Assembly (NCBI RefSeq): GCF_003576475.1 | Contig: NZ_QWGR01000013.1 | Coordinates: 62,001 to 126,000 of the forward strand | Source: Maribellus luteus | GTDB lineage: Bacteria; Bacteroidota; Bacteroidia; Bacteroidales; Prolixibacteraceae | Length of the DNA: 64,000 bases | Reading direction: 5' to 3' | In this document: piece after piece, positions 53,040-63,084 of the stretch | Position numbering within the stretch: position 1 is the stretch's first letter | How the letters are laid out: every line of letters begins with the position of its first letter | Notes under the pieces: model-generated | Databases searched by the model: none | The model's input: only the letters and a program-made list of their open reading frames with translations | Told to the model about the DNA's origin: nothing | Program-made: the position numbers and the translations under genes

Positions 53040-54080
53040 ATGATGAAGATTACAACAACTAAATTTGGGAACCTGAAAGATGGAACCGAAGTGCTTCTTT
53101 TTACACTTGAGAACAATTCAATTACCATTAAAATAACCAACTACGGCGGCATAATTACCTCCATTGACATGCCCAACAGAAACGGCAGTATCGAAAATAT
53201 TGTTTGCGGATTCGACGATCTTGAAACATATTTAAGTGATGAATATTTGAGCAGCTACCCATATTTTGGAGCCATTATTGGAAGATGCGGCAACCGAATT
53301 GCAAACGGGCATCTCGAAATTGAAGGGACGACCTATGACCTGGCTGTCAACAATGGCCCCAATCATTTGCACGGAGGAGCCCTTGGCTTTGACCGCCGGC
53401 TTTTTGACGCCGAAGTAATCGATGAAAAATCGCAGGTAGGCGTTAAGCTCACCTATTTAAGTCCTGATGGTGAAGAAAATTATCCGGGCAACCTGAAAGT
53501 GACTTGCATTTACACCCTAAACGAACAAAACGAACTGGGTATTCAGTATTATGCTGAAACCGATAAAACCACCGTGGTAAACTTAACCAACCATACTTAT
53601 TTTAATCTTACCGGTTTTAAAGAAAACATATTGAACCACGAACTGGAGCTCACTGCCACAACTATGACCGAAATGATTGAGCAGATTCCGACCGGAAAAA
53701 TTGTACCGGTAGTTGGTACTGCTTATGATTTCAACTCTCCAAAAAAGTTGAACGCAGCCGGGCTTGAAATGGGCTATGATGATAATTTTGTGTTTGACGA
53801 TCAGGATGGAGAACTAAATTATATTGGCTGTTTAAGCGAAAACAACAGTTTTAGAAAAATAGAAATTTACACTACACAGCCCGGCATGCAGCTTTACACC
53901 GGCTACTGGAATCCGGAATTAACCATCAACGGAAAAAAGAAATTCGGTAGTTTCTCAGGAGTTGCCCTGGAAACCCAACATTATCCTGATTCGGTTCATC
54001 ATTCCAAATTCCCTACGGTTTTACTCAAGCCCGGAGAACTTTACGACGAAAAGACAGTTTATAAATTTATCACTGAATAA
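53040..54080 (+). CDS. galM: Aldose 1-epimerase (galactose mutarotase)
   Basis: A 346-residue beta-supersandwich enzyme interconverting alpha and beta galactose. The catalytic segments are GPNHLHGG (His109, His111), NLTNHTYFNL (His near 184) and the base-bearing ALETQHYPDSVH (Glu near 309). NYGGIITSIDMPNRNG near the start is typical. There is no signal peptide, so it is cytoplasmic. It faces the gntR-galK operon. Two adjacent ATG codons (53040 and 53043) make the exact start uncertain by one residue. Confidence 0.95.
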   Translation: MMKITTTKFGNLKDGTEVLLFTLENNSITIKITNYGGIITSIDMPNRNGSIENIVCGFDDLETYLSDEYLSSYPYFGAIIGRCGNRIANGHLEIEGTTYDLAVNNGPNHLHGGALGFDRRLFDAEVIDEKSQVGVKLTYLSPDGEENYPGNLKVTCIYTLNEQNELGIQYYAETDKTTVVNLTNHTYFNLTGFKENILNHELELTATTMTEMIEQIPTGKIVPVVGTAYDFNSPKKLNAAGLEMGYDDNFVFDDQDGELNYIGCLSENNSFRKIEIYTTQPGMQLYTGYWNPELTINGKKKFGSFSGVALETQHYPDSVHHSKFPTVLLKPGELYDEKTVYKFITE

Positions 54081-54081
54081 G

Positions 54082-54108
54082 AAATGCCCGAAAGGGCATT
54101 TTTCTTTT
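54082..54108 (+). terminator. Terminator of galM
   Basis: AAATGCCC-GAAA-GGGCATTT followed by TTCTTTT. The loop is a GNRA tetraloop. Confidence 0.9.
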
Positions 54109-54174
54109 ATACCCTTTTATAGAAAGACATTTTTTCTATTTTTGACTTCCGTGAACTAAAAACTGTCCAACGTT

Positions 54175-56079
54175 ATGAAGACCATCATTGAACTTTTTGA
54201 GACTGCTGTCGCTAATTATCCCGATAATATTTACCTGTGGGAAAAGAAAAACGGGAAGTATGAAGGAACCACTTACAAGGAAACCCACGATAAAGTTTTG
54301 GATCTGGCTGCCGGCCTGATTCAGATGGGCTTTCAAAAAGGCGACCGCGCTGCCTTGCTGGCCGATGGCCGTAACGACTGGATCATCAGCGAACTGGGCA
54401 TGTTGTATGCAGGCGGCATCAATGTTCCGCTTTCGGTTCGTTTGCAGGAAAATGAGCTTACTTTTCGGTTGAAACACAGTGGAAGCAAATATATTTTTGT
54501 ATCCAGGCAACACCAAATAAAAGTAGAAGATATTCGCAACGAGCTTCCTGATCTTGAAAAGATTGTTTACCTGGATGGTAAAGAAAATCCGGGAGAACAG
54601 GAAATTGATTACAGCGAGATAATGAGTGCCGGGGCAAAATTCAGAAAAGAAAACCCGCAACAGGTAGAAGCCATCTGGAAAGGCATTCAGCCCGACGACG
54701 TAGCCAATATTTCTTATACTTCGGGAACTACTGCCGATCCGAAAGGCATTATGCTTTCTCACCTGAATTATGCCGCAAATGTGGTGCAATCGAATTCGTT
54801 ACTCGACCTGAAACAAGACTGGATCACGCTGGCTATTTTACCGTGGGATCATGCTTTTGCTCACACCACCTGCTTGTATGTGTTTATGTACAAAGGAGCC
54901 AGCATTGCATCGGTGGAGGTAGGAAATACACCACTTGAAACACTGAAAAACATTCCGAAAAATATCCAGGAAATAAAACCAACGCTAATGATGAGCGTTC
55001 CGGCGTATTCCAAAACTTTCAGAAAAAACATTGAAGCCGGTATTCGCAAAAAAGGAGAAGGACTGTTTAAGCTATACAACTTTGCCCTAAAAGTTGCTTA
55101 CGCCCATAACGGATACGGCAACAACCGCGGCAAAGGCTTCCGCTTCTTTTTAAAACCTCTTTACTGGATTTTTGATCAGATTCTGTTCTCAAAAATCAAA
55201 GACGGTTTTGGCGGAAATATGAAATTCTTTATTGGTGGAGGCGCCCTTCTCGATGTGGAACTGCAGAGGTATTTCTATGCTATCGGGATGCCTATTTGCC
55301 AGGGTTACGGACTTACGGAAGCGGCCCCGGTAATTTCATCGAACATTCCGAAGGATGTAAAATTCGGGTCGTCAGGCAAGCTGGTTAAAAACCTGGAGCT
55401 AAAAATTGTGGATGACGAAGGCGTTGAGCTTCCCATTGGACAAAAAGGCGAAATTTGTGTGAAAGGCGACAACGTTATGCTTGGTTACTGGAACAACCCT
55501 ACTGCGACAGCCGAGACCTTGAAAAATGGCTGGCTGCATACAGGTGACATGGGATACATGGGGAAAGATAATTTCCTATATGTACTTGGCCGGTTTAAAA
55601 GTCTTCTTATCAGTAACGATGGAGAAAAGTATAGCCCCGAGGGAATCGAAGAGGCTATTGTTGACCAGTCGCATTACATTCAACAGGTTATGCTTTATAA
55701 CAACCAAAATCCGTATACTGTTGGAATGGTTGTTCCCGACATTGAAGCCATCAACCGTGAGTTAAAAAACCGCAACATCGAAAAAGGAACTCCGGAAGGA
55801 CATAAAGAAGCGATTCAAATTATTCAAAGTGAATTAAATGAATACAAAAAAGGAGGCAAGTACGAAGGCATGTTCCCCGAACGTTGGTTGCCGGCCACTG
55901 TTGCTGTTCTTCCGTATGCATTCACCGCCGATAACAAGATGCTGAATGCCACCATGAAAATGGTACGCGGACAAGTGGTTGAACAATTCGCCAAAGAACT
56001 GGATTTCCTTTATACTCCGGCATCGAAAAACATTGAAAACGAAATGAATATTGCCGCTATTGAGCAGTGGTACAACTAA
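54175..56079 (+). CDS. Long-chain acyl-CoA synthetase (AMP-binding)
   Basis: A 634-residue FadD15/ACSL-type ligase. The ATP-binding motif SYTSGTTADPKGIMLSH lies near 180-196, QGYGLTEAAPVISSN near 377-391 and WLHTGDMGYMGKDNFLYVLGR near 452-472, followed by the SNDGEKYSPEGIEEAI hinge and the small C-terminal domain. It activates fatty acids with ATP and CoA in the cytoplasm or at the membrane. Substrate chain length cannot be read from sequence alone. It has no operon partner. Confidence 0.92.
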   Translation: MKTIIELFETAVANYPDNIYLWEKKNGKYEGTTYKETHDKVLDLAAGLIQMGFQKGDRAALLADGRNDWIISELGMLYAGGINVPLSVRLQENELTFRLKHSGSKYIFVSRQHQIKVEDIRNELPDLEKIVYLDGKENPGEQEIDYSEIMSAGAKFRKENPQQVEAIWKGIQPDDVANISYTSGTTADPKGIMLSHLNYAANVVQSNSLLDLKQDWITLAILPWDHAFAHTTCLYVFMYKGASIASVEVGNTPLETLKNIPKNIQEIKPTLMMSVPAYSKTFRKNIEAGIRKKGEGLFKLYNFALKVAYAHNGYGNNRGKGFRFFLKPLYWIFDQILFSKIKDGFGGNMKFFIGGGALLDVELQRYFYAIGMPICQGYGLTEAAPVISSNIPKDVKFGSSGKLVKNLELKIVDDEGVELPIGQKGEICVKGDNVMLGYWNNPTATAETLKNGWLHTGDMGYMGKDNFLYVLGRFKSLLISNDGEKYSPEGIEEAIVDQSHYIQQVMLYNNQNPYTVGMVVPDIEAINRELKNRNIEKGTPEGHKEAIQIIQSELNEYKKGGKYEGMFPERWLPATVAVLPYAFTADNKMLNATMKMVRGQVVEQFAKELDFLYTPASKNIENEMNIAAIEQWYN

Positions 56080-56217
56080 TACTTTTTTGAACTCAGTTTC
56101 TTATAACTAACCTTGCAGCAAAGCAGATAAGCAGCTGATCATTTGATTGTGATCTGCGAAATCACAGTCTTACTGATTTTAGCCGAACAGGGGCCAATTA
56201 AGAATATAAATATTTCT

Positions 56218-56225
56218 TATCTTTG
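56218..56225 (+). promoter_or_regulatory. -7 box of ssrA
   Basis: TATCTTTG fits TAnnTTTG and lies 12 bases upstream of the mature tmRNA 5' end. Confidence 0.6.
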
Positions 56226-56237
56226 TAACCCTTCTAG

Positions 56238-56629
56238 GGGGCTGACTGGTTTTGACAGCGGGTAGAGGTGGCAGGTAAGCATGCAGGGTTTTGGTTGTTG
56301 ACCCTTTAAAATAATGATCAAACCACAATTGGCGAAAATAATTACGCTCTTGCTGCGTAACCGAACTAAGTAGGTTACCTTTATCCCGAAACAAGGTTTT
56401 GGGACGAGACATCGCCCGGGTGCTATTGCTTTGAAGCGGCCCGATCCGGCGGTGCAAGTAAATCGAAGCTAGCAGAAATGAAGCTCTGGCGTTTCTGCGA
56501 AAATTAAAGAGCTAAGGTAAACCTTGGTGGCCCTGATCCGGCGTTTATTCGAAAATCAAGTCGGGGATAAGCATGTAGAAAGCTTGTGGCTTCCTCGTTT
56601 GGACGCGGGTTCGACTCCCGCCAGCTCCA
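56238..56629 (+). ncRNA. ssrA: Transfer-messenger RNA (tmRNA)
   Basis: The 5' end GGGGCTGACTGGTTTTGACAG and the 3' end GGTTCGACTCCCGCCAGCTCCA form the tRNA-Ala-like domain (GGGGCT/AGCTCC acceptor, T-loop TTCGACT). The tag reading frame is at 56331-56360: GGC GAA AAT AAT TAC GCT CTT GCT GCG TAA, giving GENNYALAA. The length of about 392 bases is normal for Bacteroidota. It rescues stalled ribosomes with SmpB. Confidence 0.97.
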
Positions 56630-56636
56630 CAAAAAA

Positions 56637-56677
56637 AGTCTGTTAGCCGGTTCTCTTTACTTACCGGCTAACAGACT
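56637..56677. terminator. Bidirectional terminator after ssrA
   Basis: AGTCTGTTAGCCGG and CCGGCTAACAGACT form a perfect 14-bp stem between ssrA and the converging DUF4861 gene. Confidence 0.8.
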
Positions 56678-56703
56678 TCTTCAAAAGATCTCAATCAATT
56701 GGA

Positions 56704-57972
56704 CTAAAAATGTACTTCGATTGGAGACGACAATACTTTTGATTCTTCTTTCAGATAGCTTTTAAAACCGTCTTCGGTTTTCCATTGGTCTTTTTCCAGT
56801 CCCCATACTGCTGAGAAATAATGACGGGCCGGTTTATTGGCTTCGGCTTTCTGCCCAATGTAATATGTTTCCGAGATTATATTGCTGAATCCCTTTTCAA
56901 CTACAGTTTGGTATCCCAGTTTAAAGAAGTTAATATCGGTAGTACGGCCTATTTTCCCCGCTTCAGCTTTGGGAACCAGCACTGCCATCCCCAACTCATC
57001 GTTGTTTAGCGATTGAACATCGTGTGTACCCATGCATTCAAAATCATTGGCTTCGAAAGCAAAGGGTTCACGTTTTAACAGGCTGGTTACAATTCCGGTT
57101 ACAATCTGTGCACCTTCGGGTAACCCTTTTACCGTAACATCAGACTGAAACCAGTATTTCCCGGGATAGATGCTTATCCTTTCTGTTGCTTCCAGGTTAT
57201 CTCCATCAACATGCCAGCCTTTGTAAATAAGGTCGAAAACCGAGCGAACAGGGCCTTCCGAGACTTTCTGGTACTCGTAAACATCGGTTGATCCGAGCCG
57301 GTACAAAGAATCGTTTTTCAGCAAGGCAATTCCGCCCGACCCCAACGAACTTCCACAATGCAACACATCCATTCCCCAGTCGTTCAACGAATGATAGTCT
57401 TTGATTTCAGGGGTATGAATTTTATCGATGATCATTTCTGGCTTCAGTTTTCCAAATAAGTCTTTTACGTTGCGGCAATCAAAATACACCCGAAATGCGA
57501 TTTTATCATTCTCCCAACTCACACTTTCGCCTTGTGCTATAATTTTAAAAGGCTCGGTGGCCGGAATAGCTGCGTAATGATCGACTTCTTTATACGCCCC
57601 GTCTTCCTGATGAACTCCCAATCGTAAGTTGGTACGTTTTTCAAATGCCGGATACTCATTTTCCGGAATCATTTCTAACACAGTGCTTTTCTCCTCATTG
57701 GCTTTAAAACTGAGCAACACTGCCACTTCGTCCCATTTCCCATCACCGTTCATATCATCCACTTGCGAAGGAAGTGTTTCCTCCCCCACTCTAAATATGG
57801 GCAAAAATCCTTCTTTGATTTCGACCTTCGCGGCCACTTGTTCGCGTGTTAAAACCACCACCTCATCCGAACGATCCTCCGGAACAGGGTTTACAAAAGA
57901 AATACGATGCTCCTGTTTACACGACAGAAGCGTAACAACTGCAAGCAGCAACCAACCAACCTTTGTGTTCAT
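56704..57972 (-). CDS. DUF4861 family lipoprotein
   Basis: 422 residues from ATG 57972, with lipobox LLAVVTLLSC. The remainder matches DUF4861: FLPIFRVGEETLPSQVDDMN then GDGKWDEVAVLLSF, SWENDKIAFRVYFDCRNVKD, then GMDVLHCGSSLGSGGIAL and HYFSAVWGLEKDQW near the end. DUF4861 proteins are found in polysaccharide-degradation loci and are thought to act on rhamnose- or uronate-containing glycans; I cannot confirm an enzymatic class by eye. A longer reading from 58038 is rejected because a -7 box (TAACTTTG, minus strand, 58002-58009) lies inside it. The rhamnose operon lies 4 kb away. Confidence 0.82.
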   Translation of the reverse strand: MNTKVGWLLLAVVTLLSCKQEHRISFVNPVPEDRSDEVVVLTREQVAAKVEIKEGFLPIFRVGEETLPSQVDDMNGDGKWDEVAVLLSFKANEEKSTVLEMIPENEYPAFEKRTNLRLGVHQEDGAYKEVDHYAAIPATEPFKIIAQGESVSWENDKIAFRVYFDCRNVKDLFGKLKPEMIIDKIHTPEIKDYHSLNDWGMDVLHCGSSLGSGGIALLKNDSLYRLGSTDVYEYQKVSEGPVRSVFDLIYKGWHVDGDNLEATERISIYPGKYWFQSDVTVKGLPEGAQIVTGIVTSLLKREPFAFEANDFECMGTHDVQSLNNDELGMAVLVPKAEAGKIGRTTDINFFKLGYQTVVEKGFSNIISETYYIGQKAEANKPARHYFSAVWGLEKDQWKTEDGFKSYLKEESKVLSSPIEVHF

Positions 57973-58001
57973 ACTATTTTGTTTAATTAAGAATAAGTTT
58001 C

Positions 58002-58009
58002 CAAAGTTA
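58002..58009 (-). promoter_or_regulatory. -7 box of the DUF4861 gene
   Basis: TAACTTTG on the minus strand, 30 bases upstream of the ATG at 57972. It decides against the longer start at 58038. Confidence 0.5.
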
Positions 58010-58176
58010 GTAATCTCGTGTTTTAAACACGAGTCCAAATGTCAAATTAATGATACGATTAGATGCTCTTATCATTTGATTTGATATAAATAATCATTCA
58101 TTAAAAGAATAAACTTATTTTCAATATATTTACGAAGCTATAATAACTTAACCATAAAAATAACTTTTAACCAAAC

Positions 58177-61100
58177 ATGAAAACCATAACCTACCTTGGC
58201 GCAGTAATTCTTCTTTTAATTCAGTTACCAATTTCAGCTCACACAGCTACAAGCCAAACAACTATAGCCAAAGAAGAATACCAATCACTTGTTGACCTGT
58301 ACAATGCAACAGTCGGGAGTAACTGGACAAATAACACAAACTGGCTGGACACAATCAATCATTCAGTTGCCGATTGGTTTGGAATTACAGTAGAAAACGG
58401 TCACGTTGTAAAAATCGAACTCCCCGGGAACAATCTCCAGGAAGCAATTTTTGAATCTCGCGTGCAACTTCCTATGCTCCAAACTTTAGACCTTAGTAAT
58501 AATTCTATTGATAGAGCCAATTTCAACAACATTGACAGTTTGTTAAATCTTACCATGCTCAAAATTGAAAATAATAAACTTTTAACCCGCCATATTTCGG
58601 ACATCCGGGACCTTCTGAGTTATGGAAATTTCTCAAATAATTTCACTTATGCCCCGCAACAAAGTTTTGGGTTTTCACAGGAAATTGTAATCAAGCCTGG
58701 AGAATTGCTTGAAATAGGAGTTGATCCGTTTTATTTGTCCGAAAGCGATGAATTTCAATGGAAAAAAGATGGCGTTACTATCCCGGAAGTAAATAACTAT
58801 TTTTTTGACAAACAAAATGCGACACTGCAAGATGCTGGGATCTATACTCTTTACATAACAAGCCCCAATGTTCCCGGATTGGTTTTGAAAAGTATGGATA
58901 TCAATGTTACTGTAACAGATCTAGTTGGCGGAACACCAAGAAAGGAATACGAGGCGTTGGTAGATTTGTACGAATCGACCAATGGTAATAACTGGACAAA
59001 TAATTCCAACTGGCTAGACACAACAGTTTCTTTTAACGAGTGGCATGGAATAACGCTGGATGATGAAGGGCATGTTAAATACATTTTGCTTTTGGACAAT
59101 AATTTAAGCGGATATATCCCAAAATCCATAGGGAGTTTAAAACAACTCAGTGCCATTAACATTTCAAGAAATCAAATAGGGAAAATAGCACAGAATCAAG
59201 ATTATACTAAAACGAGTATTCCGGAGGAAATCGGATCTCTTTCGAATCTAATTCAGTTAACATTGGACTACAATTCTTTACAATTTGCCGATTTGGAGCC
59301 TATACTATCATGGCCGAATTTTGGAAACATTAGGAGTTTCACCTGCAAGCACCAATCTCCCAAGATTAACTCTGTTATGAAGGAAGCAAATCCAGGAGAA
59401 ACAATAAACATCAATTTGCAAAACTATTTACGGGCTCCTTCCGACCAATACCAATGGGTAAAAGGCAGTGAAATAATAGCGAATGCAAATGATTCGGTTT
59501 TTACAATTTCGAATATTACACCTTCGGATGAAGCAAACTACTATTGTATTATTACAAATTCTAAATTTCCGGATATGGAAATCACGAATTACGGTACCAC
59601 TCTAAAAGTAAAATATATTCGTGGTGCCGGTGTCCCCATTTCCGAATACAAAGCCTTGGAAGCCTTTTACAATGCCACCAACGGAGATGGATGGAAATCA
59701 AACACAAACTGGCTTGACACCATTAATTATACGGTTGCTGACTGGGTCGGAATTAGAGTAAAAAACGGACATGTTTATGAACTCAATCTTGATTCAAACA
59801 ATGTAGTGGGACAAATTCCGGCCAGGTTTTATGACCTGCGCTACCTTGAATCGATTGGAATGGTCCAAAACCAATTAGCCGGCTCCGTATCCGATCTGTT
59901 AAAGTATTTCAAAATGCTGAAAACGATTTCACTAGGTTACAACAAACTTGAAGGAACAATCCCAAAAGAGATATCAGAGCTGTCGCAATTATGGTATATG
60001 GGACTTAACAACAATAAAATTAGCGGATCAATTCCTATGGAGATTTCGCAATGCAAAGCACTAACTATCATAAATCTCAAACAGAACAATATTGGTGGTG
60101 AAATTCCGGTCGAAATTGGTGTTCTGCATAAACTTCGCTCCCTGATTCTTTCTAATAATTCCATAACCGGTGTAATCCCTTCCAGCATTGGTAACTTATC
60201 AGAACTAAAAGTATTGGATCTATCCAATAATCAATTAATTGGACCGATCCCCGCAGAACTTGGAAATCTGGAGAAAATTTACAGATTGGACATCTCGGGA
60301 AACATATTCGGTCAACCATCAGGAACAAAATCAGCACACATAAAACTGGCAGAAAACAACCGACAGATTCCGGATGCGCTAGAAAGTATATTAGGTTTGG
60401 ATACTCTCCACCTCCAAAACAATCAACTTCAATTCAACGATATTGAGGCCATTTTAAACTGGGATAATTTTTCAGGAATAAATGAATTTACATATGCTCC
60501 ACAAAATGATATCGGGGAGCTAAAAACGCTTTCTGTTAAAGAAGGAAGCTCTGCCAAATTATTTATCGACAATTATTACCCCGGTCCGTCGGATCAATAC
60601 CAGTGGTTTAAAAACGGACAAATGTTACCGCAGGCAACAGCTCCGTTTCTGGAGATTGAAAGTGTCAGTTATACAGACGCAGGCATATATTACTGCAAAG
60701 TATCAAACTCCAAAGCAACCGACCTGGTTTTATCCAGCAAAGAAATAACGCTGACAATAACCGCAAAAGAACCAACTGCTGTTCTCGCCAAAGAAGACCT
60801 TGAACGACTTACTGAAATATTTAATACCTATAATGGAGAAGAATGGGGCAACAACTGGCTCGACACGGTAAACTTCACCATTAATGAATGGCTCGGGCTA
60901 CAAATAGAAAACGGGCACGTTAGCAAAATCGACCTCTCCAACCTCAACCTCGAAGGTGAAGTCCTGGATGTATTTCTGGCTTTTGATTCGCTCAAATGGC
61001 TCAACCTGTCGAACAATAATCTTTACGGCCCGTTTCCTTCATTTTCGGGGAATAACACTAGTAATACAAAGTCGGTAGAAGATAATAATCACCGGTTAAG

Positions 61101-61707
61101 CTTTCTGAATATTTCCAATAACAGATTTCTTTTCTCGGATTTGGAGCCGGTTGCCAGCGAATTAATGAGTATTGATACTTTTATATATTCTCCCCAACAA
61201 ATCTTCGGTTTTCCGATTGACACAACCATTAATACTCACGACAGTATCTCGATACATTTTGAAGCATATACAACAGGAGAAAATGATGTCCGGCATTGGT
61301 ACAAGAGCAATACACTGGTAACTGATTCTGGGTTCGAATACCGTATTGACAATGCCAGCCTTTCCGACAGCGGCACCTATCAAATGCAAGTAACCAACAA
61401 TATTTTCCCGGATCTGAGATTGGAATCGGTGTTATACAGCCTTTCGGTCTCACTGGCCGTTGGAGTCGATGATATTGAAATGCGCGACATAAAGGTTTAT
61501 CCCAACCCGGCAAGCGATAAGATTTTTATTGAAACCAGGGGGAAAACCATTGACCTTTCGATCACTAATGCAAGCGGAACAAAGGTATTTCAGAAAAATA
61601 CGATGCAATCAGACTGGATAAACGTAGATATTTATCCCAAAGGATTATACTTGTTCCGAATTAAATTCAAGGACCAGATTCTTTATAAAAAAATCTTGCT
61701 TCAGTAA
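58177..61707 (+). CDS. Large LRR/Ig-like surface protein with T9SS sorting domain
   Basis: A 1176-residue secreted protein with a signal peptide (1-23). Four similar modules start near residues 31, 255, 488 and 870. Each begins with a capping segment of the form ...ALxxLYNATNGxxWxxNxNWLDT...VxDWxGIxVENGHV, continues with leucine-rich repeats (for example LPMLQTLDLSNNSI), and ends with an Ig-like domain carrying a QWxKxG...DAGxYxCxVxN pattern. Modules 2 and 3 are the longest, and module 3 has the most LRRs. A type A T9SS domain closes the chain (IKVYPNPASDKIFIETRGK). Surface binding or adhesion is likely; no catalytic motif is seen. Confidence 0.9.
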   Translation: MKTITYLGAVILLLIQLPISAHTATSQTTIAKEEYQSLVDLYNATVGSNWTNNTNWLDTINHSVADWFGITVENGHVVKIELPGNNLQEAIFESRVQLPMLQTLDLSNNSIDRANFNNIDSLLNLTMLKIENNKLLTRHISDIRDLLSYGNFSNNFTYAPQQSFGFSQEIVIKPGELLEIGVDPFYLSESDEFQWKKDGVTIPEVNNYFFDKQNATLQDAGIYTLYITSPNVPGLVLKSMDINVTVTDLVGGTPRKEYEALVDLYESTNGNNWTNNSNWLDTTVSFNEWHGITLDDEGHVKYILLLDNNLSGYIPKSIGSLKQLSAINISRNQIGKIAQNQDYTKTSIPEEIGSLSNLIQLTLDYNSLQFADLEPILSWPNFGNIRSFTCKHQSPKINSVMKEANPGETININLQNYLRAPSDQYQWVKGSEIIANANDSVFTISNITPSDEANYYCIITNSKFPDMEITNYGTTLKVKYIRGAGVPISEYKALEAFYNATNGDGWKSNTNWLDTINYTVADWVGIRVKNGHVYELNLDSNNVVGQIPARFYDLRYLESIGMVQNQLAGSVSDLLKYFKMLKTISLGYNKLEGTIPKEISELSQLWYMGLNNNKISGSIPMEISQCKALTIINLKQNNIGGEIPVEIGVLHKLRSLILSNNSITGVIPSSIGNLSELKVLDLSNNQLIGPIPAELGNLEKIYRLDISGNIFGQPSGTKSAHIKLAENNRQIPDALESILGLDTLHLQNNQLQFNDIEAILNWDNFSGINEFTYAPQNDIGELKTLSVKEGSSAKLFIDNYYPGPSDQYQWFKNGQMLPQATAPFLEIESVSYTDAGIYYCKVSNSKATDLVLSSKEITLTITAKEPTAVLAKEDLERLTEIFNTYNGEEWGNNWLDTVNFTINEWLGLQIENGHVSKIDLSNLNLEGEVLDVFLAFDSLKWLNLSNNNLYGPFPSFSGNNTSNTKSVEDNNHRLSFLNISNNRFLFSDLEPVASELMSIDTFIYSPQQIFGFPIDTTINTHDSISIHFEAYTTGENDVRHWYKSNTLVTDSGFEYRIDNASLSDSGTYQMQVTNNIFPDLRLESVLYSLSVSLAVGVDDIEMRDIKVYPNPASDKIFIETRGKTIDLSITNASGTKVFQKNTMQSDWINVDIYPKGLYLFRIKFKDQILYKKILLQ

Positions 61708-61746
61708 CAGTTTCTTTTCTGTTATCAGGAACCCTGGAGAATATAG

Positions 61747-61785
61747 AAAAGGCCATCCAAAATAATTCGGACGGCCTTTTTTTCA
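61747..61785. terminator. Bidirectional terminator between the LRR gene and rhaA
   Basis: AAAAGGCC (61747-61754)/GGCCTTTT (61773-61780) with inner TCC/GGA pairing, between converging genes. Confidence 0.8.
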
Positions 61786-61801
61786 CACAATAAAACGTGA
61801 A

Positions 61802-63067
61802 TTATCTATTCACTAAAACCTCATTTTCGTATTTCTGAATTTCAGCAATGTAGTCGGCGCCAACCGGAACATTCTCCTGCAAGCAGTAGTAATCCCAAAC
61901 AGCGCTGAAAGGCATTGTTTTTAGCTCTTCGAGCATTGCCAAACGTTCGAAATTCTTGCCTGCTTCTTCCAGTTTCACCAGGTCATTGGTCGGTTCCAGC
62001 GCAGCAATCAGGAAAGCCTTTTGTGCAGCACGGGTTCCGGTTACATAAGCCCCAATCCGGTTAATCGAAGCATCAAAGAAATCGAGCCCGATGTTTACTC
62101 GGTTCAGAAAATTGTTTCGCATAATTTCGGAGGCAATCAATTGCACATCTTCGTTTAATGTTACCACATGGTCAGAATCCCAGCGAATCGGACGCGTAAC
62201 ATGCAGCAATACTTCATCCACAAACTGAAGCACCGACGAAATCTTGTCGCCCACCTGCTCTGTGGGGTGAAAATGCCCGTTATCCAGGCATATCAGAATA
62301 TTGTTGGCGATGGCATACCCCAGGTAGAAATCGTGCGATCCCACGGTCATCGATTCCACACCAATTCCAAAAAGCTTGCTTTCCACGGCATCTTTCATGT
62401 GCTCTTTCGGATATTTTACGGCCATGGCTTCATCCAGCGATTTTTTCAAATTGGCACGGTAGCCGTTTCTGTCTACCGGCGTGTCTTTTGATCCGTCCGG
62501 AATCCAGGTATTGTGCACGCAAGGTGTTCCCAGTTGTTTACCAACCTCGGCAGAAATGGCACGGCAACGCTTTACGTGTTCCACCCAGAACTTGCGGTTC
62601 TCTTCGTTTTTACTCGAAAGTGTAAATCCGTCGGCAGCACGTTCGTGTGAGAAGCAGGTGGCATTAAAATCCATCCCAATTCCCTGCTTTTTACACCAGT
62701 CGATCCAACTTTGAAAGTGTTTTACTTCGATCGCATCGCGGTCCACCACTCCACCCTGAAAATCGCCGTAAATGGCATGCAGGTTCAGTCGCTGTTTTCC
62801 GGGAAGCAGCGCCAGCACCTTTTCCAGGTCAGCACGGATTTCTTCTATCGTAGTTGCTTTCCCGGGATAATTTCCGGTGGCCTGAATTCCTCCCGACAGT
62901 TCGCCGTGTTTCACCTCGCACCCGCCAACATCATCGGTTTGCCAGCAGTGAAGCGAAATATTAACACCTTTCATTTTTTCAATCGCAGCATCGGCATCCA
63001 CGCCCAGCGCAGCATATCTTTCCTTTGCCAGTTCATAAGCTTTCTTGATGTTCTCAGTATTGCTCAT
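61802..63067 (-). CDS. rhaA: L-rhamnose isomerase
   Basis: A 421-residue TIM-barrel isomerase converting L-rhamnose to L-rhamnulose. Family segments are LHCWQTDDVGGCEV (about 39-52), HNTWIPDGSKDTPVDR, ESMTVGSHDFYLGYA, CLDNGHFHPTEQVG and RPIRWDSDHVV, which include the metal ligands. Length equals E. coli RhaA. It is the last gene of the rhaT-rhaM-rhaA operon, 17 bases after rhaM. Confidence 0.95.
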   Translation of the reverse strand: MSNTENIKKAYELAKERYAALGVDADAAIEKMKGVNISLHCWQTDDVGGCEVKHGELSGGIQATGNYPGKATTIEEIRADLEKVLALLPGKQRLNLHAIYGDFQGGVVDRDAIEVKHFQSWIDWCKKQGIGMDFNATCFSHERAADGFTLSSKNEENRKFWVEHVKRCRAISAEVGKQLGTPCVHNTWIPDGSKDTPVDRNGYRANLKKSLDEAMAVKYPKEHMKDAVESKLFGIGVESMTVGSHDFYLGYAIANNILICLDNGHFHPTEQVGDKISSVLQFVDEVLLHVTRPIRWDSDHVVTLNEDVQLIASEIMRNNFLNRVNIGLDFFDASINRIGAYVTGTRAAQKAFLIAALEPTNDLVKLEEAGKNFERLAMLEELKTMPFSAVWDYYCLQENVPVGADYIAEIQKYENEVLVNR

Positions 63068-63084
63068 TTTATTATTTTTTTGAT

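Noticed and set aside
56179-56457. 92-residue minus-strand ORF
   Set aside because: It lies antisense to the tmRNA and has no coding character.
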